Shown: positions 46,345-59,225, numbered from the stretch's first letter. The stretch: DNA of 64,000 bases from Gloeophyllum trabeum ATCC 11539 (GCF_000344685.1 NW_006920420.1:1044789-1108788); one strand, 5' to 3'. Made by a program: numbers and translations. The notes: generated by a model not told the origin, from the letters alone.

Positions 46345-48115
46345 CTATATCTCCTGGATTGAACCAAGGCGTGCTCTAATTGATTGACGGCCATTGAGTC
46401 TGTAGAACTGATGAGCTGCAGAGATCCAGTATAGAGGTGAAAGAAAGACTTACGAGGCAAGCATGGAATTGGCGTATACTGTTTCATACAACCAGATCAA
46501 CAATGATTTTGCTGATTGACAATGGATGCTTACATTTTGCTCCAATGAGATATAAACCAGCTGGGACAAAGTCATTCTTTGCAAGGACTAGGGCCTATTC
46601 ATGATCATGGAGTGTTGTGATGAAGATGAAGATGGCAGACCCATGTCTACAACAAATCCCACTTACTTCAACCATCAATGTGATGGCAGCTACACTGCAA
46701 AGGTTGCCTGTGTGAATCCAGCAGCTAAGTGATTGAGGGTACTTACGTGACTGTCAATCCAGTTGCAACTGCCCACTGTATGATGCCTTTGACAACAGAT
46801 CTGCAGCAAGGATTATTTCTTGATTTATGAGGTCACAGTATTCAGACCTTACCTGGAATTAGACAGTGATGATGCTTTGTGCTGAAGCATGACTTGACAC
46901 ATGCTCCCTGTGATCCCAACATCTATGACAATGTTCATGATCAAGGCAACCAGTAGCAGAATCTGGCCAAGGAGAGATGTTACAACATATGCTATGGGGA
47001 GCTCAGCACCTACTTTGGCTTTTCTGCCATCTTGGCTTTGAATATCACCTAGTGAAGGCTCAAAGTACCTAGTATGGCTCATAAAATCCTTCAATATCAA
47101 AAGGTGCAGGAACTCATACTCACTTGAATACAGCATCCACTGGTAGTATGTCAGATATTAGCCTGGGGCAGCTGTCAAGCAGTGTGGCCCACCTGTGACG
47201 GAGACTGGATGATCCAGTGACTTTTAGCAGCATGCATCAGTGAACAGTTGGTGAAAATGCTTCACCATATTCAAAGGCAGCCACAATATACTAGTGAAAG
47301 CAGAGGGTTATATCAGCCTGGCATACACTGATAGGCATGACTTACAAGGGTGTATGCAAACCTGATCTTGCCTACTAAATTGCGAGTCAGCTTAACTGAG
47401 TCCCATAGCAAGGAAGATGTCACCTACAATTCCATATCTTTCTGATATAAAAGCTAAACATTATGCCACATTCAGTATGCTTTTATTCACCCATACAGTT
47501 AACTTACCATTGAACCATGAAGATAACAATTTGCTGGCAATCACTCAGTCCTCTGATAGTATGAAAACTAGGTTCCATACTGAGGGAATAATGAACATCT
47601 ACCATATGCCAATAACAACAGTCTGGTCTATCACTTGTGGTTGATAAACTCACTGAATTACTCCTGTTAAAAACCTGACATCAGCATATGAATGAGAGTT
47701 TTTAATGGGTGTGATAACAACATACCACATATTTGTGTCCAATGGGGATTTCCCATCGCACTTGCGTATGAATAAGAACCACATGTAGTGGCCCATGAGA
47801 CACATCTGTAAGGTGTCAAGCTTCCAGACAGGTAGTGAAGTCTCAGATAGCAGGAGTGGGGAAGATTCCTCACTATGAATATTAGTATGACCTAGAAAGT
47901 ATCTTAACAGAAGCGAATATGGCAAGGCAGGCAAAAATATACCATTCCTTTCATTCGGGCCCCATCCTTAGGATATATCCTGAGATAATGACATGCCTGA
48001 CCACAGGTCACACCATACAACCTATGCAATGAATTAGCATAGCTGGAATCAATCTAGAAGGTGTTCACATTGCTGAGATTATAGATCCCACAAATACAGA
48101 GGTGAGGACTGCCAT
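46345..48115 (-). CDS. DUF6534-type membrane protein, paralogue B, CpG-depleted
   Basis: The ATG at 48115 gives MAVLTSVFVGSIISAM. It is followed across GT-AG introns by LYGVTCGQACHYLRIYPKDG, MKGMVILIFI, LDTLQMCLMGHYMWFLFIRK, IVIFMVQCFYIRKIWN, LLLVALIMNIVIDVGITGSM, VVKGIIQWAVATGLTVT, LVLAKNDFVPAGLYLIGAK, YANSMLAS and LNGRQSIRARLGSIQEI. TAG is at 46,345-46,347. The exon plan is the same as paralogue A (40,904-42,721), and every helix motif and the Y-x-N-S-x-L-A-x-L-N-x-R end are kept. A tatatata TATA lies about 45 bp upstream (about 48,160). Only about 15 CpG were counted by eye over 2.2 kb. The reading frame survives the heavy CpG loss. The middle exons (46,980-47,400) are provisional. Confidence 0.7.
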
Positions 48116-49000
48116 GTCAGAAATTGTGGGGAATCACACTCCTGACAATGTAATGTATATATACTAGCCATCAAGACCTGAGAGTACCCTGTTGTTGCTC
48201 AAGGACATCAAATGAGACGATGCATGATCTCCAGCATGGAGTGATCATCCATGAACAATGGAGCAGTTATACTTCAATAACCGAGAATATGATGAAGCCA
48301 TCATATTTGCAGAGATCTGCACACTCAGGCTTGGAGATACATCACCCCCATAGCTAGGGCACTGCCATTTGGAGCCAGAAAGGTATGCTTGTGGTGACAT
48401 ACAGCAGCGCTCATACGGGTGCCAATATTCCTGACCCCGCAGTAGTCAAGTGACCCAAGTCACTGGGACGGACCCTCTCCACTGGCTGCGAACTCGGAGG
48501 GAAACACATTTGGAGACGCTCCCTTGTCCGACTCGCAGAATTCCCCACTTGAGCCACTCCTCGCATCTTCAAGACATCCGAGATGCCGGAAGCAGCAAAT
48601 GGCGGTGAGATCGTCGTACCCGTCCTTGATTCATCTATCCGAGGCGCACGGGGAAGCGAGCTAATTGATGCCCCCAAAGACAGAAGCAGCAAACACACCT
48701 GCATCTGTGGCAAGTAGCGTAGCCCCATGTCAACAGCTCAGAAGATGCGGGTTTCGGTTTGGTACCCGGTTGTGACTTGATCTTGATGGATGACGCCGAA
48801 CTCCCAATTCCGAAATACAAACCACCACATGTGCAGGAAGAGCAAAGGAAGAGGGCCATAATTCACTCAGTCGACAGAGGCCCATACCAAACACCGGCAA
48901 TTGAGGGTGTGCTACCGGGACTACTAGTACCTGCTGAGGCAAGACGCGTCAAAGTGGCCCTCCCGGCATCTCCCGCCTTGCCACAATTCCCTTTCACCTC
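48116..49000. other. Intergenic, CpG-poor to CpG-rich transition near 48.4 kb
   Basis: CpG returns abruptly near 48,400. The region 48,400-48,990 has normal composition and short open frames on both strands, but no recognisable exon. Confidence 0.35.
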
Positions 49001-49897
49001 ATGCCTCTCTGCCCCTCCTTCCCCCTTCGCGCCCCCAAGTCCCCCTCCTCATCAAGCTGGCTATCTCGACAATCCCGCGACCCGTATGTCAAGCAGCGTC
49101 TTATGTACCGCTCGCGCTCCGCGTTCAAGTTGCTCGAGCTGGACGCGAAGTACGGGGGGTTCCTCGGGAAACGCGACGTGCGAGCGGTAGTGGACCTGGG
49201 CGCGGCGCCGGGCGGGTGGAGTCAGGTCTCCGCGGGGAAGCTGGGCTTGCCGAATGAGCCTGAAGAGGACGCGGTCGCGGATGAGGGAAGCGGTTCAGCT
49301 TTACCTCACAGCCAGCCCAAGCGCACTGGCCGCGGAAAGGACAGACTCGTAGTCGCCGTCGATCTCCTCAGGATGAATCCCATACCTGGCGTGAAGATCC
49401 TGCAAGGCGACATGCTCGCTCCTCAGACCTCCGTTCGGATCAAGAACCTGCTGACTCGGCCTGGCAACCCTGAAGGGAAAGCGGACGTCGTCCTCTCCGA
49501 CATGGCCGCCAATATGACGGGGAACAGGATCGCTGACTCGGAGAATAGCTTGGACATCTGTCGCGCCGTGTTCGCGTTCACGAAGGATCACCTTAGGAGT
49601 GCGGAGAGCGTTGGAAGGAGGAGGGGCGGGGTGCTCGTGTGCGTCGCTAGATTTGCTTATCCTCTATCTCGGAGGACACTGACAACATCTGAAACCTGAT
49701 TCTGGATTTTGTCGAGTAGGCTGAAGCACTTTGCCCATCCGCTGATGACTGAGTTCCGCAAAGAGTATCTGGACCCGAGCTTCGCGGACGTGGCGTACGT
49801 CAAGCCTGACTCGAGTCGCTCCGAATCGAACGAGGGCTACTGGGTCTGCATGGGCTGGAAGGGGCTCAATCCGAAGCCAGAGCATTCGGAAAGCTAG
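49001..49897 (+). CDS. MRM2: FtsJ-family rRNA 2'-O-methyltransferase, mitochondrial MRM2-like
   Basis: SAM-dependent ribose methyltransferase; yeast Mrm2 methylates a uridine of mitochondrial 21S rRNA. The best start is ATG 49001, giving a Ser/Pro/Arg-rich N-terminus (MPLCPSFPLRAPKSPSSSS) compatible with a presequence, then SRDPYVKQRLMYRSRSAFKL with the first catalytic Lys. The SAM-binding motif is VVDLGAAPGGWSQV. The second strand is DRLVVAVDLLRM with GVKILQGDM, and the catalytic Asp is in VLSDMAANMTG. An intron at about 49,637-49,719 joins GGVLV to LKHFAHPLMTEFRKEYLDP. TAG is at 49,895-49,897. It has a linker of about 40 residues after APGGWSQV, which is longer than in bacterial RlmE. Confidence 0.85.
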
Positions 49898-50322
49898 CTT
49901 CAGCCCGCCGCGTTCATCATGTATACACAACAGAACCGTCAGCAACCTCTCGACCGCCTTCCCACTAGTACAGAGTAGACATGTCCAATTGACATGCGAC
50001 ATCGACGCGCGGATGGTCGACTTACAAGAGCGCGCACCGAGCGCAGGATCGGCATACCCAGGGACAAGGCCTGCAATGCCGACCGAGGTGCGGAAGTGTC
50101 GAACCGTACCACCTTCAAGCGCTAGGTGTTAGCATTGGCATCTGCGCTTACTCTGCTTTCGGAGGAAGGAGGTCTCGACATGGGTGGCATAGGTGGATAG
50201 GATGAGACATAGCATGAGGCAGTGTACATGTATATAACGAACTTCAAAGAACAAAATAGAGCTGTTTGGCTGGGAAGCGCATCGTACAGTGGTGCATTTC
50301 GTCGAGCATCGCAGCTCGCCGA
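49898..50322. other. Convergent intergenic spacer
   Basis: 3' flanks of MRM2 and histone H4. No gene seen. Confidence 0.4.
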
Positions 50323-50884
<562 letters not shown>

Positions 50885-51111
50885 GTCTTGAAGTTAAAGT
50901 CTTGAGGAGTCTTGAGGGAGAACGAGGAAGTGCGCCTGGTCGACTTGAGAGTGTGGCAGAGACAAACGAAGGGTCCGACCGGTAAACTATTACGTAACGA
51001 TTGGTACCGGCGGTAAAGGCTGTCTATTTTTGGCCCACTCTAGCAGCATTGACTCGATCTGCGTGATCTTGTCCGATACCGTCTCGCGTTTCCTTCTGAC
51101 TCTACTTAGCC
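50885..51111. promoter_or_regulatory. Divergent promoter, histone H4 / tyrosyl-tRNA synthetase
   Basis: Only 227 bp separate the two ATGs. There is no clear TATA. The region includes attacgtaacg and ggtaccggcggtaaagg. It pairs an S-phase gene with a housekeeping gene. Confidence 0.65.
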
Positions 51112-52731
51112 ATGGCGGGCGTAGTATCGGCCGAGGAGAGATTCAATATTATCACTCGGAATCTTCAGGAAGTGCTGGGCGGGGAGTCAATCAAGGCGAT
51201 ACTCGAGCAGGGGAAAAATCCAAAGTGCTACTGGGGTAGGTGGCTTAGTAGAGGGTGCGGGTGTGTTACTTATAATGTGTAGGCACGGCGCCCACCGGCA
51301 GGCGTAAGTCTCTCTCTTAATCTCTTAAGGAAGAACATGTCTGAAAAGTGTTGTAGCACATATTGGGTACTTCGTGGCCTTGACGAAGATAGCTGACTTC
51401 TTACGAGCGGGCGTAGAGGTACGCTCCTCTGACTCACGCTGGACTTTCGATATTACACTCGCACTGTACCTAACCGATACTGTTTGTTTAGGTCACGATT
51501 CTACTAGCAGGTCAATAGACCGTCTTTCCGAGATGGTATCCGTGCTGACATCCCTTCAGATGTACACGCCTTCCTTGACAACCTGAAAGCGCCCCTGGAG
51601 CTCGTGGGGTACCGAACAAAATACTACGAATACCTCCTGCGCACCGTGTTCACCTCACTAGGCATCCCCATCTCGCGACTCCGCTTCGTCGAAGGGTCAT
51701 CCTACCAGCTCACGAAAGAATACAACATGGACAACTACAAGTTATGTTCCATCGTGACCGAGCACGATGCGAAGAAGGCCGGCGCGGAGGTTGTGAAGCA
51801 GGTCGAGAGCCCCTTCCTTAGCGGCTTGCTGTACCCCGGGCTTCAGGCTCTTGACGAGCAGTACCTCGGTTGCGATTTTCAGTTCGGCGGCGCGGACCAG
51901 GTGCGACATGTCCTCGCTATCCCTCACCGCTTCTAACCATTATGACCCACCCAGCGCAAAATCTTCGTCTTCGCAGAAGAATACCTCCCGAAGCTCGGCT
52001 ACGCCAAGCGCGCGCATCTCATGAACCGCATGGTCCCCGGTCTTGCGGGCGGCAAGATGTCTTCCTCAGACCCGAACTCGAAGATTGACTTCCTCGACCC
52101 GCCCGAGGCCGTGCGCAAGAAGATCAAGGCCGCCTTCTGCGAGGAGGGCAACGTCGCCGACAACGGGCTGCTCGCGTTCGTCAAGGAGGTGCTCATCCCC
52201 ATCAGTGAGATGCGCATCGAGCGCTCGAAGGGGCAGACGGATGCCGACCCTGAGGAGGGCAAGAGCGCGCTGGGCGAGCAGAAGCCGTTCGTGGGCGAAG
52301 ACGCACCCGAGGGCACGGTGTTCACGATCCACCGCGACCCGAAGTTCGGCGGACCGAGCCATTACAAGAATTACGAGGAGCTCAGGGACGATTTCGCGTC
52401 GACGAACCTCCACCCGAAGGACCTGAAGACAGCGGTGGCGGACGCTATCAACAAGTTGCTCGACCCCATACGGAGCACGTTTCAGGCGGACGAGGAGTGG
52501 CAGAAGGTCGAGAAGCTGGCGTACCCGGATCCGAATGCGAAGCCGGAGAAGAAGAAGAAGGTAAGCAGGATTGCGTTCGCTGACTCTGAAGGACGTGTCG
52601 TACTCAAGGGTACATACGTGCAGGTGAAAGTCTACCACCCGCCGCCGCCAGGTAAGGGTAAGAATGCGCAGCCAGCGACCGAGTCTGGCGCAGCGGAACT
52701 GAGCCAACCTACTTCGGAGGTAGCAGGTTAG
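51112..52731 (+). CDS. TYS1: Cytoplasmic tyrosyl-tRNA synthetase
   Basis: Charges tRNA-Tyr; class I synthetase. The ATG at 51112 gives [20 protein letters not shown]. The HIGH-type motif is TAPTGRPHIGYF, built across an intron (51,303-51,355). The exons continue [52 protein letters not shown] and the tyrosine pocket [20 protein letters not shown] then [19 protein letters not shown]. The KMSKS-type loop is [18 protein letters not shown] last intron (52,561-52,623) joins KKKK to [22 protein letters not shown] is at 52,729-52,731. Length matches eukaryotic TyrRS without the EMAP-II-like extension found in animals. Confidence 0.95.
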
Positions 52732-53118
52732 ACACGGGTAGAGCATTCGAGTACATAACAATAGTTATGCCATCAGGGGCATGCTTGTCAGGCATTCGTG
52801 TGTCCGCGGACAAGTGTGTCTTAAGTCTGTACCTATCAAAATTTCCTACACCATGAAGCTGCAGCTCTTGTGTGACGTAAGTGTAGTGCTTCCCTGCCAT
52901 GGGTTTTCCTGCACATCATACTTATATCAATGCAAGAAAAGTGTGTATTGCTACTACAAACACATTGTCCATCTTGAGCATTCCTGCCAATGGCACAGTG
53001 TGCACACTAAGTCCATCTCCATTTTATATGCATGGACTAGACCAACTGACTTATGGGATAAAGCAGACATCCTGGAGTCTGGACATGGTAATTGTGCTCC
53101 GATTTGCAGTACATCCAG
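52732..53118. other. Intergenic, entry into CpG-poor block
   Basis: 3' flanks of two convergent genes. CpG becomes rare from about 52,880. Confidence 0.4.
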
Positions 53119-54940
53119 CTACAAGGTCTGGACATGCTTGAGCTTCCCACGGAAGTACTCACGGGAGTTGAGGCTAAGAAACCAGCTTGTCAGGAGAATG
53201 CATGTACATAAGATACCTGAGAGGCTCACGCTGCAAGCATGCAATTGACATCAACTATGGCAGCCACCACATCAACCATAGTCATCTTTAAGAGGATGCT
53301 CATGCTCACCCATTCCCAGTACATAGAACACCTCATCAAAAACAAATGTTCCAGGCAAGGTCATGAACTGCCAAGTAAACATTATGGGATAGCACTGTGA
53401 TGGAAAGGAAATGGCTCACAGTTATCATATGCAAGATTTCACATATGCTAATGGAAGTTACAAATGTTCATCAGTATTATTGTAATACCAGAGAGGATGC
53501 TCACGGACATGGATAATAGACCAGTAGCAAAAGTATAAGTAATCAGAAGTGTTACAACTGATCTGGTAGCATTTTGGAATTACTCTATAATTAGGTCCTG
53601 GGTCAAAATGAGTCCAGTACCTTGAGGAGGGGCCTCCAAGTTTCCTTGCAATATGTAGCAAGTAACACATGCCAATTGTTATGCCAACATCAGTGATCAA
53701 TGCACCAGCTGCAGAGACCATTAGCAGTTTCTGTATGGTAAAACTAGAGATGTATCATGGCGCATCATGTGAGTATATGATACTCACATGTATCATTGGA
53801 TACTGAGGGGAGTTTGGATCATAATCAAGAAAAGTGGGATATTTGAATAGTCTATAAAATAACATTATTCCAATGGTCTGTAGAAATAGTGGACCTTCAA
53901 AGGAGCTCACACTTCTCCAAACTGTGAGAACCCATGAAGTAAGCATAGAAGAGTCTGTGTCTGATATGCCAGCTTGCTGAAGAGGCTGACTACATTTTCA
54001 TCAGAGCTACAGAAAGTATAGAGAATGTAACAACTTACTGAGACTAATTGTATATGGCACAGCCTGTCATGTCCCATTTGAATCTTAAAGCAAGATGATA
54101 GAATTTATGAACTGACTAGGAGCCACATTGCCTTATGTTCAGAAACTATTAAATAGTTGCAGGGTTGAATATCCTGCAATAATTGATTGAAAGACTGTGA
54201 TACATACATTTCCATATTCTTGCAACAAAGAAGCTGTAGACCATGGATATTGCTGTAGCCCATACTGAAGCATAACTAACTTACCACTTTGTCACAAAGC
54301 TGCAAAGTTGCTGCAGGATATTCAGCTGATAAAAGATCTTCAATTAGCCTTGCCTCACCTGGGGTATAGTTTGTGCCTGCATTATGAGAGAGATACACCT
54401 AAGAGCCTCACAAATATGAGGGCATGAGGCTCACATTAGGACTCCTATTACATGTAATTGATACTCATCAAACTTAAGATGAACAACATTTATTTACCAG
54501 TAACTGTATAAGCAATCATTGCCACACTTCTCCACAAGATAGTGCCACTGTCCATGGATGGCAAGGATCTGGCTCAGAGTCTCACCCTTATGAGCAGTTG
54601 AGTCTGGTGCCTTTAAGACCTAAGTGGGTAGTCACACCATCCACACTGCTGCTACCTAGATTCCCAGTATGTCAGACAATTTCTTGAGGGTAACTTGGAA
54701 TCATACCATCCATTTGATGCCAGGATGATCCCCCATGTATTTACAGTGATACTTCACTACCTGGCCACAGAAAATGCCATACATACTATGGCAGATATAC
54801 CACAGATGTTAAGACTGGTGAGGAATGTTGCCAGGAAGTGCTTACATTCCAGACACAGTCACACCAACAAACCAAGCATAAGAGCAAGTGCGGAGAGCAT
54901 GATTGACTATAGAGACCACCAGAATGAGTGTTGCAGTGGG
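53119..54940 (-). CDS. DUF6534-type membrane protein, paralogue C, CpG-depleted, start unresolved
   Basis: Third member of the family at 40.9 and 46.3 kb. Exons from high to low coordinates: CSYAWFVGVTVSGI, MYGIFCGQVVKYHCKYMGDH then PGIKWM, VAAVWM, ETLSQILAIHGQWHYLVEKC then GNDCLYSYW, QLCSFVTKCFFVARIWK, MVSAAGALITDVGITIGMCY then LLHIARKLG, VVTLLITYTFATGLLSM, ICEILHMIT, FMTLPGTFVFDEVFYVLGM, VDVNCMLAA and LNSREYFRGKLKHVQTL. TAG is at 53,119-53,121. The helices, the D-V-G-I core and the V-N-x-x-L-A-x-L-N-x-R end are intact. The first exon (54,846 upward) has no in-frame ATG that I could find, so the start may be mutated or further upstream. Four CpG were counted by eye in 53,221-55,320. Confidence 0.6.
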
Positions 54941-56332
54941 CAAAGACCACAGTCCACCCTTGCCAAATTAAGGCTGAAATGCTTGGTCTTATACTCAGCA
55001 AGTCAGTGATACCAACAGATGTTATCAATCTGCTTTTGATACCATTAAAACTTACAGTGGGTCCTTGATATCTAGTGACACATTTTAGAACACCCACTTG
55101 ACAGAATGACCTATAGTTAGTCCTATATTATTGCCAGGCACAGGGTTATAGGGAGTCATCCAGTAAGTGAATGTATATAAGTGGGAGCACTTGTCCCTGT
55201 ATCAAACTTTAGGTGTATGATTCTGTTCCATGGGCTGTGTATATACTCTGCTATCAAGTCCACCCATACACCAAAGCAGGGCAAAGCTGTGTAGTATATG
55301 AGCACTATTGATGGACCAGGATGATGGTCTTCGGAGCACGGACTGCATCACTGTTACAGCAACAGCCTTACTCGGGCGGGCAGGCATCCCCGACAGGACT
55401 AGAAACAGTATGCTGGCTTGGTCCAAGGATGATCCTTACCAAGCCACGAGACGGAAGGCATGCACTATGGAGGTCTTCAGGTGATATCTCCTTCATCATG
55501 AGCAGCCATTTAGCCTAACAGCTTGTCCCTGGTCAATCTCCGCAATGTAGCTTGATTGTCAATTTGTCAACGTGCATATCTCCGTCATATCACAGCAATG
55601 GACCTACTCGGTCGGCCAGTCCGGCAGAATCAACAGAGCACATCCGCGGAGATTTCCAGCAGAACATGAGCAGACAACTTTCAAGACGACGCAACATCCC
55701 CTCTGTCCAACGCTCCCTGCGATCCGTGCGTGAACCTTCGTAAGTTTCGACATGGTATTACATCGGACGTCCAAGGCAGCCGTCTTGGACCGGTCTTGTG
55801 GTGGTCATATCGGGCAGGACTTGACACCCCGTCCTCCTCTCACACTTGCCGGAGTCGGGCTGAGTAGACAGGTTCTCGATCATGACTAGTACTGAGGTCC
55901 ACGGCCACGGCGCCTTGCAAGATTTTGCACGGTAAATGCGAGTTCATCTTGGCTGGTAGGTCGACGCAACATCCAGTTCAATTCTAATGCCTGTCCAGCG
56001 AACGACTTTCCAGATGCCCCAGGATTCGAAGCGCCAGAGGTCCACCATATCGGTTTTTTAGCGGGGAGTCCGCGATTTTTCCACCGGCAAATCACCTTTA
56101 GGGAGAAGGACAGTCACGTATTGAGAAGTTGGACTCGACCGCAGAAATATACGGCCTGAAGCCATAGAAAGATTGAGTATATACCCATGAGATCAAACTA
56201 TTCGTAGGGACGTGTCGCGATTATACCGGCCCGTCGGCATATTCCGGAGGGCCTTCAGCAGCGACTCCGATTTACTACGAACGACTTCCTTCAATTCAAG
56301 CTATATCCTCATCCCCGAGCAAACGCATTGCG
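54941..56332. other. Intergenic; CpG-poor block ends sharply near 55,320
   Basis: CpG is nearly absent to 55,320, then abruptly normal. 55,320-56,330 shows no convincing gene. The last ~150 bp serve as the 5' region of the TFIIIC gene. Confidence 0.35.
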
Positions 56333-57073
56333 ATGTCTGGGCTGCCGAATACCTCCCTCTTTCCTGGATACCGTCAGGTTGACCCGTTCGAACCTGACGA
56401 AGAATACGAAGAGGAAGAGGAAGTTTCCTACGTAACCCTGGACATGGGCTCGATAGACCCCACGTTGTTGCCTAGCCTGTCGGCCTTTCGCCTTATTGTC
56501 AGTTTTTGCAAGCGCTGTAATCCAGCGTTTCAGCTGAATAAGCTATGATCGGTGATACCCTCCACATTTTAACGACGTATTACAGGGCCTCGATACGCCG
56601 ACACCTTTCATTCAGCTCGGCGGCTGCATCTTCAAGGGTCAACACCACAATCTTCTCGGGACGGAACTACTCTTTACAGATGAAGGTAATCTCTGCTCCA
56701 CCTATCATTTACACTTCGTAATGCTCTTGGTGCAGACAGCCAACCTAGTCGCCGCGGAGTTATATGCATCGGAACGTCAGAGCGACGAATCCTCTTCAAA
56801 GAAGTTCATGTAAAGCCTCGCCAGGCCGAGGAATCCGACGATGTAGAAGAACCATCGCAGAAGCCCTCGGGGATTACCCCTGCTGTTCGTAGCATCGAGT
56901 CTTTGACAAAAGCAAAGAAGGGTCGGCCCGGTCGTCGTCCCAAACAGCCGCCACAGGTGGAACTACGTGACAACAGTCACACAGCGATGTCGGATAGCCA
57001 GATGCCAGATGCGCAGGCTCACACAGATATTGCACCTGAAGGCGATGAGGCAATGGACATCGATGAAACCTGA
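56333..57073 (+). CDS. TFIIIC triple-barrel subunit (TFIIIC35/Sfc7-like)
   Basis: RNA polymerase III transcription factor component. The ATG at 56333 gives MSGLPNTSLFPGYRQVDPFE, then an acidic patch (EYEEEEEVSYVTLDMGSIDP). The triple-barrel core follows: PSLSAFRLI, then after an intron GLDTPTPFIQLGGCIFKGQH and LLGTELLFTDE, then SRRGVICIGTSERRILFKEV. The C-terminus holds a basic AT-hook-like KKGRPGRRPKQPP and an acidic tail ending EAMDIDET, with TGA at 57,071-57,073. Two introns (about 56,500-56,585 and 56,683-56,735). The domain pattern V-T-L-D-x-G-S, LDTPTPF and G-T-E-L-L-F is characteristic of the TFIIIC sub6 domain. Confidence 0.75.
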
Positions 57074-58059
57074 AGGTATGCTTCCTGGAAGCTGCATAGG
57101 AAGATCCTATGACCAAGCTAGTTATAACAGTTCTTCTGCCTTGGGGAAGCTGTGATATATCCGCGTATATTGCACATGAACGAGGCACAACGTCTCTGCT
57201 TAAGAGCCGATGCAAAGCCTCAAGCCTCCTCGATACCTCTGTAGATCCAGCCGGGGCGAAGGTTGAACGTCACATGTTAATTGCGGACCTCTTGGATAGA
57301 CGACACCTTTGCCCTTACAGGCCACATCTTTCTAAATATCATCACAAGACCTGTACAGGACGTAAAAAGGTGGTTTCCTGCCTATAGTCGGACCCCTAGT
57401 CGCAGGAACCTGATTGAATCACGACTACTGACGATAGTAAGTTGCAAAACGCAATGATACTGTACCTTTGTTGGGGTCGTGTGCATTATATCTATGTCGA
57501 GTAACATACCAGGCGTCCAACCGTTCACGACACGAATGCCTTACTGACACTTAGCCCAAAGGTAATCGGTGCGAGAGCGTTGACCAGGTCAGTGATGCGT
57601 CACCTCATGTCTTTTTCACGCCCTTTTTATATTGAGCTCGTGGTATTTATGACATTACCTCCGGGCAGGCGTTATTATGTTTCGTGGGCTATCGGCACAA
57701 AAAGACTCTGCTCAAATGCGCAATGCGTAGGTCATTCTCGACTCTTCTGATTATGTCTCATTCATTTCTTCGCGCGCAAAGGTTGGGTGGGGGGGGGGCG
57801 TTTCTGATATCTGCCCGCCTCCCGAGCTCGACTTGCAGCGGTGATGGGAGTTGCTTATGTAATCCGATTAAGACCGTAAACTTTCCTATGATCAGATTCA
57901 CGTCTCGGGTGGGTCTTGGAGTAAAAGGGAAGGGCGCCTGAAGCTCATGCCTGTGGCAAGTGGCACTTTGAGTCTTATCTGTCGAAAATAGCACGACTTG
58001 ATTTACGTTCAACATCGCTCGGTCGTTCGACTGCTTTCCCACAGCCATGCTCTCTCTAA
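57074..58059. other. Intergenic, no gene seen
   Basis: Contains a G homopolymer (about 57,789-57,798). Open frames are short and lack domains. Confidence 0.4.
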
Positions 58060-58615
58060 TCAAGGAACCTCGGCTATGCACTCGATTTCTATGTCGGCGC
58101 CCAATGGAAGAACCACAACTCCCACGCAAGTTCGAGCCGGAGGGTCGCCCTTGAAGAACTGGATGTTGGTCGTAGGTAAGTCAGTGTAATGGATGCACAG
58201 CTATATGTTCATTGACTGACCTCCAGGTAGGCTTCGTTCATCGCAACATAGTCCCTCTGCATGTTGCTCAGATAGCAATTCGCTTTCACGATATGTTCTA
58301 ACCCCGAGCCCGCGGCTTTCAATACCTTTTCAAGATTCTCAAGGGCTGCCCGCTAGCGAAGGCGGACGAACATGAGGACCGCAACCATTGATAAAACATT
58401 CTGACGCCGACCGTCTGAGGCTTGATTCCGCCTGGCACCAAGACAAACTCTTTGTCACATCCCACGCTCCCTGAAGCATAGACCTTTCCTTCAGAGACTA
58501 CGGCCTGAGCTGTGTATGGAAGAGATCAGCTGCTGGTTGATGCTATCCTCGAGAACAACACACAGAAGGCGGGCAATGGGGGTACTGCATCGGGTGCCGA
58601 TATGACTTTCTTCAT
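58060..58615 (-). CDS. RidA/YjgF/UK114 family enamine-imine deaminase
   Basis: Small cytosolic or mitochondrial protein whose family hydrolyses reactive 2-aminoacrylate and related enamines or imines from PLP enzymes. The ATG at 58615 gives MKKVISAPDAVPPLPAFSQA across an intron (about 58,510-58,567). It continues VVSEGKVYASGSVGCDKEFV, LVPGGIKPQT, ALENLEKVLKAAGSGLEHIV, KANCYLSNMQRDYVAMNEAY, LEFFKGDPPARTCVGVVVLP and LGADIEIECIAEVP. TGA is at 58,060-58,062. The P-A-R-x-C/T-V signature with the active-site Arg and E-I-E-C-I-A are present. About 125-130 residues, three introns; intact. Confidence 0.85.
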
Positions 58616-59225
58616 GATCACTGACTTATGGGTGAAGGCTGAGGGCAAGCGTGTCGCAGGTGAGTCTGACAGTGATATACTATCCATGGACATCGAACTC
58701 AGCAGCATGGACTTCTCATCAAGATCTTACAGTGATAAGACGCTGTCATACTTGAGAGCATATCAGAGCCGAAGCGAGTGAGCCGGAACGTCTGGGAATA
58801 GCACTGATCATGAGAATCAAGTTCTGCCGGGTTGTAGGGACAATTCGCCGCGGCGAATGTCACGGTTTGTCTTCCCTATTTCCACGCCACAGCTTCATTT
58901 ATAATGAGATCGCCATCCTCAAGATTGTGCCTTGGCGTATGCTTGGGTGTGTTACCGTGTGTATCAGTGACCTCCCCAAACAATCAAGTGAAGAGCGATG
59001 GAACAGATTTCGCATGGTGTTTTCGGGTACATCGGGCTATGCCCATCGCTTCCGAGCGGGCTCTTGCCACAGCCCTGAGCATGGTGGGATCTATGTCTGT
59101 AGCTCTGCAACAAACTCCCGGCACCTCTGATGCCTGTCAATCAAGACCACCATCTGTTAAGTACTTAAGGCGCAGGCCCAGTGGTCAACATGGATATCTG
59201 GTTCCATTGCTGAGTTCAGATCGGA
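58616..59225. other. Divergent intergenic region
   Basis: Between the starts of RidA (minus) and the 7TM gene (plus). No coding exon was recognised. Confidence 0.4.
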
